Positions 16,468 to 25,398 of a DNA stretch of 64,000 nt are shown here, in pieces; position 1 is the first letter of the stretch, and the number at the start of each line of letters is the position of its first letter. The DNA comes from a bacterium. Lineage in GTDB: Bacteria; Vulcanimicrobiota; Xenobia; Xenobiales; JADMJV01. The stretch spans positions 213,018 to 277,017 of the forward strand of contig JAFEBA010000016.1 of NCBI GenBank assembly GCA_018266105.1, written 5' to 3'. The notes under the pieces were generated by a model that had not been told where the DNA came from, did not search any database, and saw only the letters and a program-made list of their open reading frames with translations. The position numbers were made by a program, and so were the translations under genes.

Positions 16468-17793
16468 ATGAAAATCTCGCAGGCCGGCAGCTCGACCACT
16501 CCCGCCAACCGTCCGCCCCAGACCAGCAAGCCAGAGGTGCTCGCTTACGAGACTTCTCAGGATCAGGTCACTCTCTACGGCGAAGATGGCCAGCAGATGG
16601 CCGGCTCAGACAAGCCCAAATCCAAGGGAGACAACTTCTTCAAGAATCTTCTGCTGCCGTCCAAAATGCCGGATTCGGTGAGCGCAGATTATGTCGCCAG
16701 CCGGCGCTGGAATTTTTTGATGGAGTTGTCCGGCTCGGTGCAGAGCTACCTGGGCACCGCGGCGGCACTGAACGCAGTAGGAATCGGGAACGGTCCGCTG
16801 ACGGTAGGCCTGGCCTGGATGAGCCGCGACGCCATCGACGGGATCGGCAAATTCGCCGGCTCTCAGTTTGGACGTCAGGCCGACAAGGACCCCAAGAGCT
16901 GGGTGACCACCGGCGAATACGTGCACGCCGCCGGGATGATGATGGAATCCACTCTGGCTGTTTGTCCGCAGGCTTTTCTGGCCATCGCTCCGGCCGCCAA
17001 TGCCGTCAAAGCCTTCGGGTCAACCGTCAAAGGCGCCGCTCAGGCTCCCATCGAGCTGCACCAGGCTCGCGACAACAACCTGGGGGAGATGCGCTCAAAG
17101 AATAACAATCAGACGATGCTGGCCGGCATCATCGGCGGCGGAATGGGGTTCGGCCTGGAAAAGCTGGGCTCGCATTATATTGGCTCGGCCGCCACCCCCA
17201 TCTTGATGGCCGCCGCCACCGCCACCAAGCTCTTTGCCACCCATGGCTACGTTAAGTCCCTGGATCTGGACCCGGTGACAGAGAAACGAGTCAGCAAGTT
17301 TGTCCACAAGTGGTTGGATGTTGGCAAAGCCAAAGGCGGCGAACTGAAGAAGCTCAGTCTGGGCGCCCCGCTGGCCGACTTCGTCAAAGACCCGCTGCGT
17401 TTTCGCGAGCTGACCGACCTTTACGGCTCCCGCAACTACATTCTGGATCTACAGCAGGATAAAATCGCTGTGGTTCTTCACCAGGACAGCACTCCAGAGG
17501 ACCAGTTGCAGGCGGTGACCCAGGCCACCCTCATTCGCATTTTGCAGAGCAGTCCGCTCTATCAGGTCAAAATCGGCAAAGAGGGCGACGCCGCCGCCCG
17601 CGACTGGCTGCTGCGCACCAGCCTGGGCGCCGTTCCCGACGTGGTTGGCGCTTTCGCCCGTGATGACGACGACCCCCTCCGCTTCTCGGCCGAAGCCCGG
17701 CGCGCTCATTGGGACAAAACCGCCGGCCTGGACATCCCCCATGTTACCAAGGCTGATTTCCAGAAGCTGACCCAGTCCGTCCGTAGCGACTAA
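16468..17793 (+). CDS. Bacterial RUS family (DUF647) homologue
   Basis: This is a 441-residue protein. After a 45-residue polar leader, the region from LPSKMPDSVSADYVASRRWN follows the RUS/DUF647 consensus: P-x-S-V-x-x-D-Y, two Gly/Ala-rich helices (SGSVQSYLGTAAALNAVGIG), WMSRDAIDGIGKFAGSQFG, a D-x-K-x-W segment, then the RDNNLGEMRSKNNNQTMLAG box. In plants RUS1/RUS2 are needed for UV-B and vitamin B6-related seedling responses; the biochemical role is unknown. Bacterial members are uncommon. The N-terminal leader (MKISQ, then DQVTLYG at 32-38) resembles those of two neighbours. Confidence 0.75.
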   Translation: MKISQAGSSTTPANRPPQTSKPEVLAYETSQDQVTLYGEDGQQMAGSDKPKSKGDNFFKNLLLPSKMPDSVSADYVASRRWNFLMELSGSVQSYLGTAAALNAVGIGNGPLTVGLAWMSRDAIDGIGKFAGSQFGRQADKDPKSWVTTGEYVHAAGMMMESTLAVCPQAFLAIAPAANAVKAFGSTVKGAAQAPIELHQARDNNLGEMRSKNNNQTMLAGIIGGGMGFGLEKLGSHYIGSAATPILMAAATATKLFATHGYVKSLDLDPVTEKRVSKFVHKWLDVGKAKGGELKKLSLGAPLADFVKDPLRFRELTDLYGSRNYILDLQQDKIAVVLHQDSTPEDQLQAVTQATLIRILQSSPLYQVKIGKEGDAAARDWLLRTSLGAVPDVVGAFARDDDDPLRFSAEARRAHWDKTAGLDIPHVTKADFQKLTQSVRSD

Positions 17794-17822
17794 GCTCCTC
17801 TTTCGCTGGCCGGAAACAGCCC

Positions 17823-19436
17823 TCAGGCTGCGGGTTTTTCCTCGGCTTCAGCTTTGGGCTTTGGGGCATGGGCGGCCAGGAACTCCGCCTGATTGCCCTT
17901 CGTCTGGAGGGCTTTGGTCAGGGCTTCGTCCGGATCGATCATGCCGGCACCCTGAGAGTTGGGGCCCCACTTGCCGGGCAGTTTGTCGGCCGTGCTGGTG
18001 AGAATCTCGCGCACCTGATCGGGCGAGAGGTCGGGGTTGGCTTGAAGCATCGAGGCCACCAGGCCGGCGGCCACGGGGGTCGCCATCGAGGTTCCGGGCA
18101 GAGCCTGATAGGCCTTGGTCTTGTGGATCTCGGTGCGGCTGGTGGCCGCCAGCAGGCGGTTGAACTCAGCCTGAGCCGTGTTTTCGTCTTCTTTGAAGGC
18201 GGCAATGCTGCGAGCGCCCAGGCCCATGGCCATGAAGGTTTCTTTGGGCAGAGCGGACAGAGTTTCGAAAGGCAGCTTGTCCAGACCAGCCAGGGCTTTG
18301 TGCATGACGCCGTTGGCCAGACCGCTCTTCATTTTCTCGGTGGAAGGCGCCAGCGCGGCGAAGATATGCTCACCCGGGGCCACGATGTCGGGCTTCGGAC
18401 GGCCGTCCTTGGTGGGACCGCGGCTGGAGAACTCGGCCATGGTATCGTCAGCGGGGTCAGGCGTGTCTTTGTCGTCGGCGGCACCCACGGTGATGGCGTC
18501 CGGGCTGTTGCCAGGGGAGCCAACCGTCTTGCGACCGGGGCCTTCGTTGCCGGCGGCGGCCAGCACCACAATGCCCGCGTCATGAGCGGCTTTAACGGCC
18601 TGGTTGATGGGGTCGTTTTCCCAATCTTTGGAGGAAGGGCCACCCAGGGACATATTGATGACGCGGATACCCAGCTCGTCTTTGTTTTCAATGCACCACT
18701 GCAGACCCTTGATGATATCGGAATTGCGGCCGCTACCGGAGCCGGCCAGCACCTTCACGCCGATGATGTTGGCCTCACTGGCCATGCCTTTGTGAATGCC
18801 CTCGCTCATGGTGCCGTCACCGGCGGCGCAGCCTGAAACATGGGTGCCGTGGCCATTGTCGTCATAAGCAATGGGCAGGCCCTGCACAAAGTCCACCTGC
18901 CCGAGCAGACGACCCTCGAAGTCGGGGTGAGGATGGACACCGGTATCCAGCACGGCGATGGTAACACCTTTGCCGGTGTACTTCCGGGTCAATTCCGAAT
19001 CAAAGCGGGGGGCGGTCATTTCTGCGCGCGGCTTGTAGGGTTCAACCGGCTCGGAAGGCTTTTTCTCCTCGGCCACTTCCTCTTCTTCCTCTAGACTGAC
19101 CGAGGGGTCGGGGGGCAGGAAGTTCTCGACCTTGTCCGGGACCAGGCGGAAACCGCGCTTCTCCAGTTCAGAGGCTTGCTTGGGGGAGAGAGAGGCCAGG
19201 TAGCCACCCACCAGACCCAGGTCTTCGTGAATCTCAGCCCCGCTCTGCTCTACAACCGCCTTGGCGCTGGGCCCCTCCGACTTGAAGAGGCTGCTGGCCT
19301 TGGGAGGCATCACCACGTAAGCTTCGCGGTTGCCCAGACTGACCGAGTCGCCGCTGGATTCGGAGGCGGTCTGGCGGGCGAAATTCTGCGAGAAGCTGCG
19401 GAAAATCTGATTGGCGGAGTTGGCTTGGATATTCAC
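17823..19436 (-). CDS. Subtilisin-like serine protease (S8)
   Basis: This 537-residue protein starts at GTG 19436. An I9-like propeptide-type region (about 38-110) and a Glu-rich linker precede the catalytic domain with Asp in AVLDTGVHPHPD, His in NGHGTHVSG, oxyanion Asn in AAAGNEGP and Ser in GTSMATPVAAG. About 70 residues are inserted between the APGEHIFAAL and LPGTSMATP segments. There is no normal signal peptide; the N-terminus (MNIQ, then DSVSLG at 30-35) is of the shared leader type. The C-terminus is Ala/Lys/Glu-rich. It lies 75 bases downstream of the TolC-like gene, possibly in the same transcript. Confidence 0.92.
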   Translation of the reverse strand: MNIQANSANQIFRSFSQNFARQTASESSGDSVSLGNREAYVVMPPKASSLFKSEGPSAKAVVEQSGAEIHEDLGLVGGYLASLSPKQASELEKRGFRLVPDKVENFLPPDPSVSLEEEEEVAEEKKPSEPVEPYKPRAEMTAPRFDSELTRKYTGKGVTIAVLDTGVHPHPDFEGRLLGQVDFVQGLPIAYDDNGHGTHVSGCAAGDGTMSEGIHKGMASEANIIGVKVLAGSGSGRNSDIIKGLQWCIENKDELGIRVINMSLGGPSSKDWENDPINQAVKAAHDAGIVVLAAAGNEGPGRKTVGSPGNSPDAITVGAADDKDTPDPADDTMAEFSSRGPTKDGRPKPDIVAPGEHIFAALAPSTEKMKSGLANGVMHKALAGLDKLPFETLSALPKETFMAMGLGARSIAAFKEDENTAQAEFNRLLAATSRTEIHKTKAYQALPGTSMATPVAAGLVASMLQANPDLSPDQVREILTSTADKLPGKWGPNSQGAGMIDPDEALTKALQTKGNQAEFLAAHAPKPKAEAEEKPAA

Positions 19437-19511
19437 GGGTACCGGGTCCCCTTCTCATGTGTCTTTGCACAACATTAGAGGGCCCGGTGAGGGGAACATG
19501 TTACAGAAGAT

Positions 19512-20903
19512 TTAATTGGTCGGCAGCAAGGTCTCCAACGTCAAGCTTCCGACCTGACGATAGAGGCGAGCGATGGAGAGCTGCACGTCAAAGCGAGCTT
19601 GAACTTCCTGTGAGCGCGCCTGAATTAAGAGGCGTTGGGCGTCCGAAACTTCGAGTGAAGAACCCACCCCCACGTTGTAGCGCTCGCTGGCTAACCGATA
19701 GTTTTCTTCGTTGCTGCGCAGAGCGGCTTGGGCCGCCACGGCCCTTGAGCGGGATTCTTGCAGGTTCAACCAGGCTTCGGTGGCCTGCTGTTGGACTTGC
19801 AGGGCCAGCAGCTCTTGACTGCCCTCAGCCTGTACCCGCTGTGCCTCGGCCGCTTGGACTCCACCGCCCAGGGCGGGTTCGTTGAAAATGGGGAATGTCA
19901 GCGCCATTCCCACATTCCAGTTATAGGGTGAGGGTGGAAAATAGGCCTCCGACCAGGCGTAGCTATAGCTGGCGCTGAGGCTGGGATAGTATTGGGCCTG
20001 GGCGTTGCGCACTCGGGCCGCGGCCGCTTCCACACGGGCGAAGGCGGCCTGCAGATCGGGACGGGTTTCGGCCGCCTTGCGCACCGCCTCCGGGCGCGTC
20101 CAGTTGGGCGCCAGGAGTTTGGCCTCCAGCAGCCCGACCGGTGCGGCATCCGGGGTTCCCAGGCTGGTCAGGAAGGCGGTGACCGCTTTTTGTTCGCTGT
20201 TTTGAGCGGCGATCAGGCCCACCTGGGCCGTGGCCAGATCGGACTCGGCACGAGTGACCTCAATACGGGCACGCGTGCCGGCTTCGTAGAACCCTTTGGC
20301 TCGGCCCACCTGGACCTCTGCATTGCGAACGTTTTCTTTGTTGATTTCAACGTCCTGGTGAGTGCGCAGCACGGTAAAGTAAGCTTCAGCCACCCTAAGA
20401 AGCAGGGTCTGGACGGCGTCCCCTCGTTGCCAGATGGCGGCATCTTTGTTGGCGCCGGCGGCATCCAGGCTGGACGACGTTTTCCCAAAGTCGGTGATCA
20501 ACTGGCTCGCGTTGATGCCAGTGCTGTAGTTGCGCACGCCGCCCGCCCGCACCACGCTCTGGCCTCCGACATTGGCGCTTTGGGCTTCCGAGTACGAAAA
20601 TCGAACGTTGCCGTTGATGGTCGGATAGAACGGAGCTGAAGCGATGCGCATCTGGGCCTGGGCCTGGTCGATTTGAGCGTCGGCAATCTTCAGGTCGGGA
20701 TGATGTCGCAGGGCGGTCAGCGCGGCTTCGGGCAGAGAAAGGCCAGGCAGGCCGGCGGTGGGAACTGTGACCGGGGCAGGGGGTACCGAGGAATTGGCCG
20801 GCGCCACCACCGGAGCTGACTGAGTGTTGGGTTTGGGGAGGGTCTGACCCCAGGCAACTCCTGTCAACAGAAGGAGCAGAGGCAGATTGGCAGTACGTAC
20901 CAT
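19512..20903 (-). CDS. TolC-family outer-membrane channel protein
   Basis: This 463-residue protein has a signal peptide (MVRTANLPLLLLLTGVAWG) and a Pro/Val-rich linker of about 30 residues. Two outer-membrane efflux (OEP) repeats follow, the first starting LSLPEAALTALRHHPDLKIA and the second RPEAVRKAAETRPDLQAAFA. TolC-type trimers form the outer-membrane duct of efflux pumps and type I secretion. No inner-membrane partner is present in the window; the subtilase just downstream could be an unrelated neighbour or a cargo. Confidence 0.9.
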   Translation of the reverse strand: MVRTANLPLLLLLTGVAWGQTLPKPNTQSAPVVAPANSSVPPAPVTVPTAGLPGLSLPEAALTALRHHPDLKIADAQIDQAQAQMRIASAPFYPTINGNVRFSYSEAQSANVGGQSVVRAGGVRNYSTGINASQLITDFGKTSSSLDAAGANKDAAIWQRGDAVQTLLLRVAEAYFTVLRTHQDVEINKENVRNAEVQVGRAKGFYEAGTRARIEVTRAESDLATAQVGLIAAQNSEQKAVTAFLTSLGTPDAAPVGLLEAKLLAPNWTRPEAVRKAAETRPDLQAAFARVEAAAARVRNAQAQYYPSLSASYSYAWSEAYFPPSPYNWNVGMALTFPIFNEPALGGGVQAAEAQRVQAEGSQELLALQVQQQATEAWLNLQESRSRAVAAQAALRSNEENYRLASERYNVGVGSSLEVSDAQRLLIQARSQEVQARFDVQLSIARLYRQVGSLTLETLLPTN

Positions 20904-20966
20904 TTCCGAAGTTGGGTTACTCCTCGTGCTAGCGAATCCTTCACATCAGAGAATAAGGAGACTCTC

Positions 20967-21386
20967 ATGTCCGATACTCGCCTCATTATTGAGCGCTTAA
21001 ACCCCGCAGCCATTCCTCCTCGCAAAGCTCATCCTAGCGACGCTTGTTTCGATCTGTTCGCGCCCGAGGCTTACCAGGTTCTGCCCGGCCAGCGAGTGGC
21101 ATTGGGGACGGGATGGTTGATGCAGATTGAAGAAGGCTGGGAGGTTCAGATTCGCGGTCGCAGCGGCCTGGGTAAGCGCGGCATAGAGGTCCACTTCGGC
21201 ACCATCGATCATCTTTATCGTCAGGAAGTAAAGGTTCTGGTGCACAATGCCTCGGGTCAGCTGTGGGAGGTGGCCGCCGGAGACCGGGTGGCTCAGATGA
21301 AGCTGGCCCGGGTCTGGGAGGTCGAGATCGTTGAAGGCAGGGTGGAGCCCACCCAACGGGGCGGTCTGGGCTCGACCGGTCGATAG
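20967..21386 (+). CDS. dut: dUTP diphosphatase
   Basis: This 139-residue trimeric-type dUTPase has all five motifs: HPSDACFDLFA (1), GRSGLGKRGI (2), GTIDHLYRQEVKV (3, with catalytic Asp and uracil-gating Tyr), GDRVAQMKL (4) and RGGLGSTGR (5). The start follows AAGGAG. It hydrolyses dUTP to dUMP in the cytoplasm. It is divergent from the TolC-like gene, with the promoters in the 63-base gap. Confidence 0.9.
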   Translation: MSDTRLIIERLNPAAIPPRKAHPSDACFDLFAPEAYQVLPGQRVALGTGWLMQIEEGWEVQIRGRSGLGKRGIEVHFGTIDHLYRQEVKVLVHNASGQLWEVAAGDRVAQMKLARVWEVEIVEGRVEPTQRGGLGSTGR

Positions 21387-21419
21387 AGGCCCGACCTCGA
21401 TTCTGCCGAAAAATGCGCG

Positions 21420-22487
21420 ATGTCTGAGCGGGCCGACTGCCTGGTCTCTCGCAGTCTCGACTTCTGGCTGATCGGCGGCGCCAGCCTGCTGGTCTACCTG
21501 ATCATGCTGGTTGCGGCTGACTTTCGCGGCCTCTATGGGGTGCAAAATCAGTTCGGCAATCTGGCGATGACCATGGCCACCATGTCTTTGTTAGTGAACT
21601 ACCCTCATTTCCTGGCCAGTTACCGTTTGGCCTACGGACGAGGCCGGGCTTTTTTGCTGAAGCACTGGTTTCAAACGCTGATTGCTCCGTGTTTGATGAT
21701 CAACTTTTTGGTCGCCGCTTACTGGTTTGCTAACCAGCCCGGCAGCAAGGCCCTGTGCGAGAAGATGCTGGGCGCTGGCATCAACTTTATGTATTTTACG
21801 GTGGGCTGGCACTACAGCAAGCAGGCGTTCGGCTGCATGATGGTATACGCGGCTTACGACCGCTATCCGCTCACCCCGATCCAGCGCGAATCCATTCGCT
21901 ACAGCTTGTTATCCGTTTGGTGGTATAGCTTTGCCTATGGTAATTTGGGGCCGGGGGGCACGTTCTGGTCTCTGAATTACGCGACCTGGCAGGTTCCTTT
22001 CTGGATTTACGACATCACTCGACTGACGTTCTTTGCTCTGCTGGGCTGGACGCTCTATCGTGTGCTCTATTGCAACTGGAAGTCAGGCAACCGACCTAAC
22101 CCCACCCTCTGGGTTCCTTACCTGGCCATGGCCGTCTGGTTTGCCCCCTGCTTCCGTCAGCCCGACTATTTCTTTTACGTGGTGCCGTTTTTTCACTCAC
22201 TCCAGTATCTGACGTTTGTGTATCGAGTGGAGCGCTCTCGCCCGGCCCTACGCCAGTCTGCCTGGCGCGGCAGCCTGCTGGTGCTGAGTCTGCTCTTGGC
22301 AGGATGGATTGCCTTTGAGCTGGTGCCTGGTAACCTGGACCAGCTCTACGATAACTTGCGTACCTTTGGTTTCTCTTTCTTCTTGCTTTCGGCCAATCTG
22401 TTCATCAATATCCATCACTACTTCCTGGACAATGTGCTGTGGAGGGTGCGCGAGGATGAGACGGTGCGCGCCGCGCTCTTTGGTTAG
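21420..22487 (+). CDS. Histidine-rich integral membrane protein, paralogue 1
   Basis: This 355-residue protein has about seven to eight membrane segments. It is a close paralogue of the protein starting at 26931 along its whole length. Both keep VNYPHFLASYRLAYGRG, GWHYSKQAFGCMMVYAAYDR, FAPCFRQPD, VVPFFHSLQYL and IHHYFLDNVLWR; His 63, 82, 131, 259, 332 and 333 are all conserved. The regular spacing of His near membrane faces suggests a metal site or catalytic centre, which is an inference. I do not recognise the family. It converges with the module A pseudopilin genes, with interlocked stops at 22484-22487. Confidence 0.7.
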   Translation: MSERADCLVSRSLDFWLIGGASLLVYLIMLVAADFRGLYGVQNQFGNLAMTMATMSLLVNYPHFLASYRLAYGRGRAFLLKHWFQTLIAPCLMINFLVAAYWFANQPGSKALCEKMLGAGINFMYFTVGWHYSKQAFGCMMVYAAYDRYPLTPIQRESIRYSLLSVWWYSFAYGNLGPGGTFWSLNYATWQVPFWIYDITRLTFFALLGWTLYRVLYCNWKSGNRPNPTLWVPYLAMAVWFAPCFRQPDYFFYVVPFFHSLQYLTFVYRVERSRPALRQSAWRGSLLVLSLLLAGWIAFELVPGNLDQLYDNLRTFGFSFFLLSANLFINIHHYFLDNVLWRVREDETVRAALFG

Positions 22488-23194
22488 TTTCGTGGGAAGA
22501 AACTGGAGTGTAGCTGGATCCAGTAGCCCAATGGATCGCCTTTGCGTCCGCACTCCACTGTGACCTCGTAGAAGGCCTTTTTGGACTTCCGCCCGTTGGG
22601 CTGCACTTCGTCTTTGTCGTGTTTTACGAAAGTCAGGCCGGTGATGTTCTTGGCGAGCAGCAAACCCTGTTTGCTGCTCAAAAAACTGGCCGGAACCACA
22701 GGCGGGGCGGCGTCTTGAGGGGGCGGAGGATTGATGGTCTCCTGGTTGGGGGTCGTGAGCTGGGCCGCAAAGCGCGCAAGGTAACGCATCTGGCCTTCGT
22801 TGTCTACATAGAAACAACCATAACCCTGCCAATATAGCTGGCGCATCGTATCGAATCGGGCTTTGCCACTTGAATCGAAAGGGCTGGCGTAGGAGATGCC
22901 ACGGCTATTGGGATAGCTACCGAAGCCTGAGGGTGGTGGAGCCGGGCTGTCGATAAAGATGAGTTGCGGAGCGCTGTTTTGCAAAGCACTGTTCAGGCGG
23001 GAGAGAAAGCTAAGCACCCCGCGCTGGCAGTCGTTGGCTTCGGTGTTGAGGCGATAAAACCGCATGCCCTTATCAATGATCAAAAAGACGGCCAGAAACA
23101 CGATGGACACCAACGCCGTCGAAATCGTGATCTCCAGCAGCGTCATGGCGCGCCGAGCGCGGCCCCTAGTTGGTGCGGTAGAGGTGGGTTTCAT
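22484..23194 (-). CDS. J-like minor pseudopilin, module A
   Basis: This 236-residue protein (ATG 23194 chosen; ATG 23221 and 23146 are possible) has a basic leader and RRA|MTLLEITISTALVSIVFL, with Glu at +5 and Ala at -1. Its size and the C-terminal domain fit GspJ-type subunits. It overlaps the upstream I-like gene and is the last gene of module A. Its counterpart in module B begins at 38169. Confidence 0.7.
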   Translation of the reverse strand: MKPTSTAPTRGRARRAMTLLEITISTALVSIVFLAVFLIIDKGMRFYRLNTEANDCQRGVLSFLSRLNSALQNSAPQLIFIDSPAPPPSGFGSYPNSRGISYASPFDSSGKARFDTMRQLYWQGYGCFYVDNEGQMRYLARFAAQLTTPNQETINPPPPQDAAPPVVPASFLSSKQGLLLAKNITGLTFVKHDKDEVQPNGRKSKKAFYEVTVECGRKGDPLGYWIQLHSSFFPRN

Positions 23195-23597
23195 AAACCA
23201 GGCTCTTGTCCCCGCCCGCATAATCCGACCAAAGAACCCTGACCGTCAGCTTGCGGAAGGTGTTGTTGGGTGGTGGGAAGTTGTCGGTGGTGTAAAATTG
23301 GTAGCGGAACTTGCAGTCCACGGATTTGCCGCGGATCTCGCTGATCGAGTCTACGTCTCCTTGCTCCAGCGGAGTATTGGCGGGGTCGACGGCTGGAGGC
23401 TCGCAGGCATAGAAGCCAGCCGCGATTTTTTGCTCAAGCAGAGCTCGAGCCAGGGCTGCGGCGGCCAGTCGATTGCGGCTGAGGGTCTGGGACGAGTAGA
23501 AGCTCGACCAAACCCCCAGAAATAGAAGCAGTGAAGTGCAGAAGATCATACTGGCCACGATGACTTCCAGCAGATTGTGGCCCCGACCGTTTTTCAC
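23166..23597 (-). CDS. I-like minor pseudopilin, module A
   Basis: This 143-residue protein starts at GTG 23597, overlapping the K-like stop (GTGA). A longer frame upstream is only the K-like repeat tract read in another frame. The prepilin site is GRG|HNLLEVIVASMIFC, with His instead of Phe at +1. The same HNLLEVI start occurs in the module B paralogue at 37694. The pilin fold tail is short. Confidence 0.75.
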   Translation of the reverse strand: MKNGRGHNLLEVIVASMIFCTSLLLFLGVWSSFYSSQTLSRNRLAAAALARALLEQKIAAGFYACEPPAVDPANTPLEQGDVDSISEIRGKSVDCKFRYQFYTTDNFPPPNNTFRKLTVRVLWSDYAGGDKSLVYETHLYRTN

Positions 23598-25342
23598 AGG
23601 CAGCTGACGGCCGAGAGCAGGCAACCGCCGCAACCACAGCCGCCCCCTGGGGCCGGAGCGGGCGCTGGTGCCGGCGCTGGAGCTGGAGCTGGGGCCGGCG
23701 CCGGAGCTGGTGCCGGAGCTGGCGCGGGTGCTGGGGCCGGAGCTGGCGCTGGTGCCGGAGCTGGTGCTGGGGCCGGAGCGGGTGCTGGTGCCGGAGCTGG
23801 CGCTGGTGCTGGGGCCGGAGCGGGTGCCGGGGCCGGAGCGGGCGCTGGGGCCGGAGCGGGCGCTGGTGCCGGCGCCGGACCCGCGACGGGAGGCAGTGCG
23901 GGCAGCTTGGAGGCCCAATCGACGGTGGGCGAGTCGGTCTTGGTATCACCGAAGGTATTCAGGTTGGTGAAGTCCGCCTTGCCCTGAACCTTCTGAAAGA
24001 TTTGAGTGTCGAAGTGGATTCTGGACCCCTGGCTTTTGATCTCCTTGGCCTGGACGGACCCAAAAATGTCCGAATTCTTGATGGTGGTGGTTGAACCACC
24101 CGCAGCCAGCAGAAAAGAACCCTTCGTGTCCTGGATGGTGACGTCTCCAGAGTTCTCGTCCAGCACATAGATCTGCAGATTTTTTGGTTTTTTGCCCCAG
24201 TTCAAGCTGGCGCTATTTTTGATGTCGAGCTTGCTTTTCACATAAACGGTGGCCGGATTGGCTCCCGCGCTGACATTGACCTGAGTTCCGTCGAGCAGCA
24301 GATCGCCGTCGATGAAATAGGTCTGACCTGAAGTCAGGTTCCAGGTGGAGCCAGGGTTGTAGGGGGCGGGGGGACCGGGCGAGGTGGGGGGAGTCAACGT
24401 AATGTAGCCCGACGAGACGGACGGAGCGAAGGTCTGCGGGATGTCCTTGTGTCCGTAGCTCTGGGTTCCCCAGGCCTTGGAGGCGGCATCCGAGAGAATG
24501 GCCGAGGCCGATGAACCTGTTCCTGTCTGAATATTGCCGTCCACCACCACGCCGCCATCCAGCTTGATCACGCCGTTGCCGGTGTCGTTACTGCCCACCG
24601 GTGCTTTTTTGGTGGAGTTCGCGCCGTTGGTAGCGCTAACATAGGGTCGGTACCAGAAGGTCAGATCGCTGTAGGCCGTCGCGTCCGCTGCGGTCGATAT
24701 GGCCGGATCCGCTGTCCCCGATGTTGGCGTGGTTTCCGAGTCGAAGCTGTCGACCAGCCCCCCCTCGAGCTGAAGTTTGCCGTTGGCAAAGAGGGCTTCG
24801 TCAAAATGATAACCCGAAGCGTTCAAGAGGCTGCTCACGGAGGTCATTTGAATTTTCTTTTTGCCCTCTACCAAACCGGTGGCGCTGATATAGATGCTGC
24901 CCTCGGGAATGGTTGAGCCGTCGGGGGCAATGGTGCTGCGGTAGGTCGGATCGGAGACATAGGAGGAGTTGTTATAGACCACCACCAGAGCCTGCACATC
25001 GCTGCGGCCAGGGAAGACCACCTGAAGAACATCCTCGCGGTCGGCCGTGATGACGGACGGACAGGGTGATCCGTCGTTGTAGGCGTGAGTCCAGCCTGGT
25101 CCGCGGTGAGCGCCATCTTTGGGAGTGTTGAGCTGTTCGAGAGCGCTCTGAATTCCGCTGTAGGCCGCGTACCGTGCCCGGTCCCCATATTCGCCGTCAG
25201 CAACCGCGCCCAGGGTCTTGACCGTGGTCAGCAGGATGGCACCGGTGAAAAGGCTCAATACCGAAAGAGCGCTCATGACGGCCACCAGACCGATGCCCTT
25301 CTTGCGCAATGACTTTGCGTATCGAACAACCCCACCAAGCAT
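23594..25342 (-). CDS. K-like (PilX-type) pseudopilus protein with Ala-Pro tail, module A
   Basis: This 582-residue protein starts at ATG 25342 with GGAGG upstream. The N-terminus RKKG|IGLVAVMSALSVLSLFTG is K-type (no Glu5). The middle part is a beta-rich domain shared with the protein at 36252: both have LDSF/VDSF, a TYVIDGKLIID or TYFIDGDLLLD strand, and KGSF. Then come about 38 Ala-Pro dipeptides and a Cys-rich end (GGGCGCGGCLLSAVSCL). I infer an extended stalk carrying a disulfide-bearing tip. Confidence 0.75.
   Translation of the reverse strand: MLGGVVRYAKSLRKKGIGLVAVMSALSVLSLFTGAILLTTVKTLGAVADGEYGDRARYAAYSGIQSALEQLNTPKDGAHRGPGWTHAYNDGSPCPSVITADREDVLQVVFPGRSDVQALVVVYNNSSYVSDPTYRSTIAPDGSTIPEGSIYISATGLVEGKKKIQMTSVSSLLNASGYHFDEALFANGKLQLEGGLVDSFDSETTPTSGTADPAISTAADATAYSDLTFWYRPYVSATNGANSTKKAPVGSNDTGNGVIKLDGGVVVDGNIQTGTGSSASAILSDAASKAWGTQSYGHKDIPQTFAPSVSSGYITLTPPTSPGPPAPYNPGSTWNLTSGQTYFIDGDLLLDGTQVNVSAGANPATVYVKSKLDIKNSASLNWGKKPKNLQIYVLDENSGDVTIQDTKGSFLLAAGGSTTTIKNSDIFGSVQAKEIKSQGSRIHFDTQIFQKVQGKADFTNLNTFGDTKTDSPTVDWASKLPALPPVAGPAPAPAPAPAPAPAPAPAPAPAPAPAPAPAPAPAPAPAPAPAPAPAPAPAPAPAPAPAPAPAPAPAPAPAPAPAPAPGGGCGCGGCLLSAVSCL
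23651..23880 (-). repeat. Six-base tandem repeat encoding (Ala-Pro)n
   Basis: About 230 bases of degenerate six-mer (GCCGGA/GCTGGT/GCGGGC on the plus strand) encode roughly 38 Ala-Pro pairs on the minus strand. The codon third positions vary, so the protein repeat is older or more selected than a recent DNA slippage tract, but slippage length variation is still likely. Confidence 0.85.
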
Positions 25343-25367
25343 ATCTCAACCCTCTCCTCCATCCATG

Positions 25368-25396
25368 AGGATACACAAAATTGTAAGGAAAGACAA
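25368..25396 (-). promoter_or_regulatory. Predicted sigma70-type promoter for module A K-like gene
   Basis: On the minus strand, TTGTCT (25391-25396) and TATCCT (25368-25373) are separated by 17 bases, about 25 bases before ATG 25342. The module B K-like gene has the same arrangement with an identical TATCCT. Confidence 0.4.
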
Positions 25397-25398
25397 TG

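Noticed and set aside
17868..18836. 322-codon plus-strand frame opposite the subtilase
   Set aside because: It is the reverse reading of a strongly conserved catalytic domain; Gly/Ala/His-rich composition is typical of a shadow frame.
23577..23987. Plus-strand frame encoding a (Gly-Ala)n protein
   Set aside because: It arises from the six-base repeat of the minus-strand (Ala-Pro)n tail and has no start context.
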